Shown in pieces: positions 7,091 to 7,256 of a DNA stretch of 7,256 nucleotides. The stretch's first letter is position 1. The number at the start of each line of letters is the position of its first letter. The DNA is from JBBIKU01 sp037445245. GTDB lineage: Bacteria > Chloroflexota > Anaerolineae > Anaerolineales > Anaerolineaceae. A program made the position numbers and the translations under genes. The notes below the pieces were generated by a model. It was not told where the DNA came from. It saw only the letters and a program-made list of their open reading frames with translations, and did not search any database. Location: contig JBBIKU010000121.1 in assembly GCA_037445245.1 (NCBI GenBank), forward strand, positions 1 through 7,256. The letters are read 5' to 3'.

Positions 7091-7131
7091 TCACAACAAG
7101 ACGGCGCTTTGAGAAATTCGTCTTGTTGAGA
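7091..7131 (+). promoter_or_regulatory. Leader hairpin directly upstream of the next gene's ribosome binding site
   Basis: CAACAAGACG (7094-7103) and CGTCTTGTTG (7119-7128) are perfect 10-base inverted copies around a 15-base loop. Two more pairs (7091-7092 with 7130-7131) extend the stem across one A-A mismatch. No T-run follows on either strand, so it does not look like an intrinsic terminator. Its base touches the Shine-Dalgarno at 7131-7137, so it may act on mRNA stability or translation of the downstream gene, or be an operator dyad for a repressor. The structure is seen directly; the role is inferred. Confidence 0.5.
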
Positions 7132-7137
7132 AAGGAG
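7131..7137 (+). promoter_or_regulatory. Ribosome binding site of the right-edge gene
   Basis: AAAGGAG lies 7 bases before the ATG at 7145. It is the main support for calling a gene start here, since only 37 codons are in the window. Confidence 0.7.
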
Positions 7138-7144
7138 TAATCGT

Positions 7145-7256
7145 ATGAGTGCCGATAGTCAAAAAAATTCACTGGGCAGTGATCAGACTGCTCTGGCATA
7201 TAAAAGCCCACTTCACCAGACGGTGAGCACCACCGCCACCGACTACTGGAACGACT
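7145..7256 (+). CDS. Probable transaldolase-like protein, N-terminal fragment (3' end outside window)
   Basis: Only 37 codons are visible, open to the right edge, starting at an ATG with a good Shine-Dalgarno. The first 20 residues are polar and probably disordered. The following SPLHQTV and TDYWND resemble, from memory, the start of transaldolase-family proteins that continue into a WNDSC-type segment and a TTNP motif; those would lie beyond the window. Transaldolase-fold enzymes act on sugar phosphates in the cytoplasm, with no obvious link to heterocycle breakdown. This fits the separate promoter and the 121-base gap. Too little sequence is present for a firm call. Confidence 0.4.
   Translation, partial: MSADSQKNSLGSDQTALAYKSPLHQTVSTTATDYWND

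Noticed and set aside
7091..7131. Hairpin as a rho-independent terminator of the operon
   Set aside because: No T-tract follows the stem on either strand, the loop is long (15 bases), and the stem abuts the next gene's Shine-Dalgarno.

Overview
The window is a dense, one-direction (+ strand) stretch of bacterial metabolic genes, moderately GC-rich by eye, with short gaps and clear Shine-Dalgarno sequences. Nothing marks it as phage, plasmid or transposon DNA. The organism cannot be fixed from the sequence alone. The start of the last gene resembles transaldolase-like proteins I associate with Chloroflexota (Anaerolineae-type bacteria), so that phylum is a low-confidence guess.

Layout: (1) the C-terminal part of a first amidohydrolase, cut by the left edge (to 556); (2) a complete second amidohydrolase of the S-adenosylhomocysteine/methylthioadenosine deaminase and chlorohydrolase type (597-1949); (3) a complete, more divergent third amidohydrolase (1980-3401); (4) a 933-residue xanthine dehydrogenase-family molybdenum hydroxylase with the iron-sulfur part fused in front of the molybdopterin part and no FAD domain (3437-6238); (5) a short-chain dehydrogenase/reductase that overlaps the hydroxylase stop codon by one base (6238-7023); (6) a 121-base gap with a consensus -10 box and a leader hairpin; (7) the first 37 codons of a probable transaldolase-like gene (from 7145).

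Genes 1-5 look like one operon that begins upstream of the window. Together they suggest breakdown or salvage of a nitrogen heterocycle (purine-, pterin- or triazine-like). The molybdenum enzyme would hydroxylate a ring carbon, the three paralogous amidohydrolases would remove amino groups or open rings, and the SDR would oxidise or reduce a carbonyl/alcohol intermediate. The combination recalls enterobacterial purine-catabolism loci that pair a fused FeS-Mo hydroxylase (XdhD type) with an amidohydrolase (SsnA type). The true substrate cannot be read from the sequence.

The most unusual points are in the active centres. The hydroxylase has lost two of the four cysteines of its second [2Fe-2S] cluster and has an extra residue in the first. 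The third amidohydrolase lacks the usual HxxE glutamate. The SDR departs from consensus at the glycine-rich loop and at the catalytic serine position. Together these suggest a divergent pathway variant rather than a textbook purine operon.
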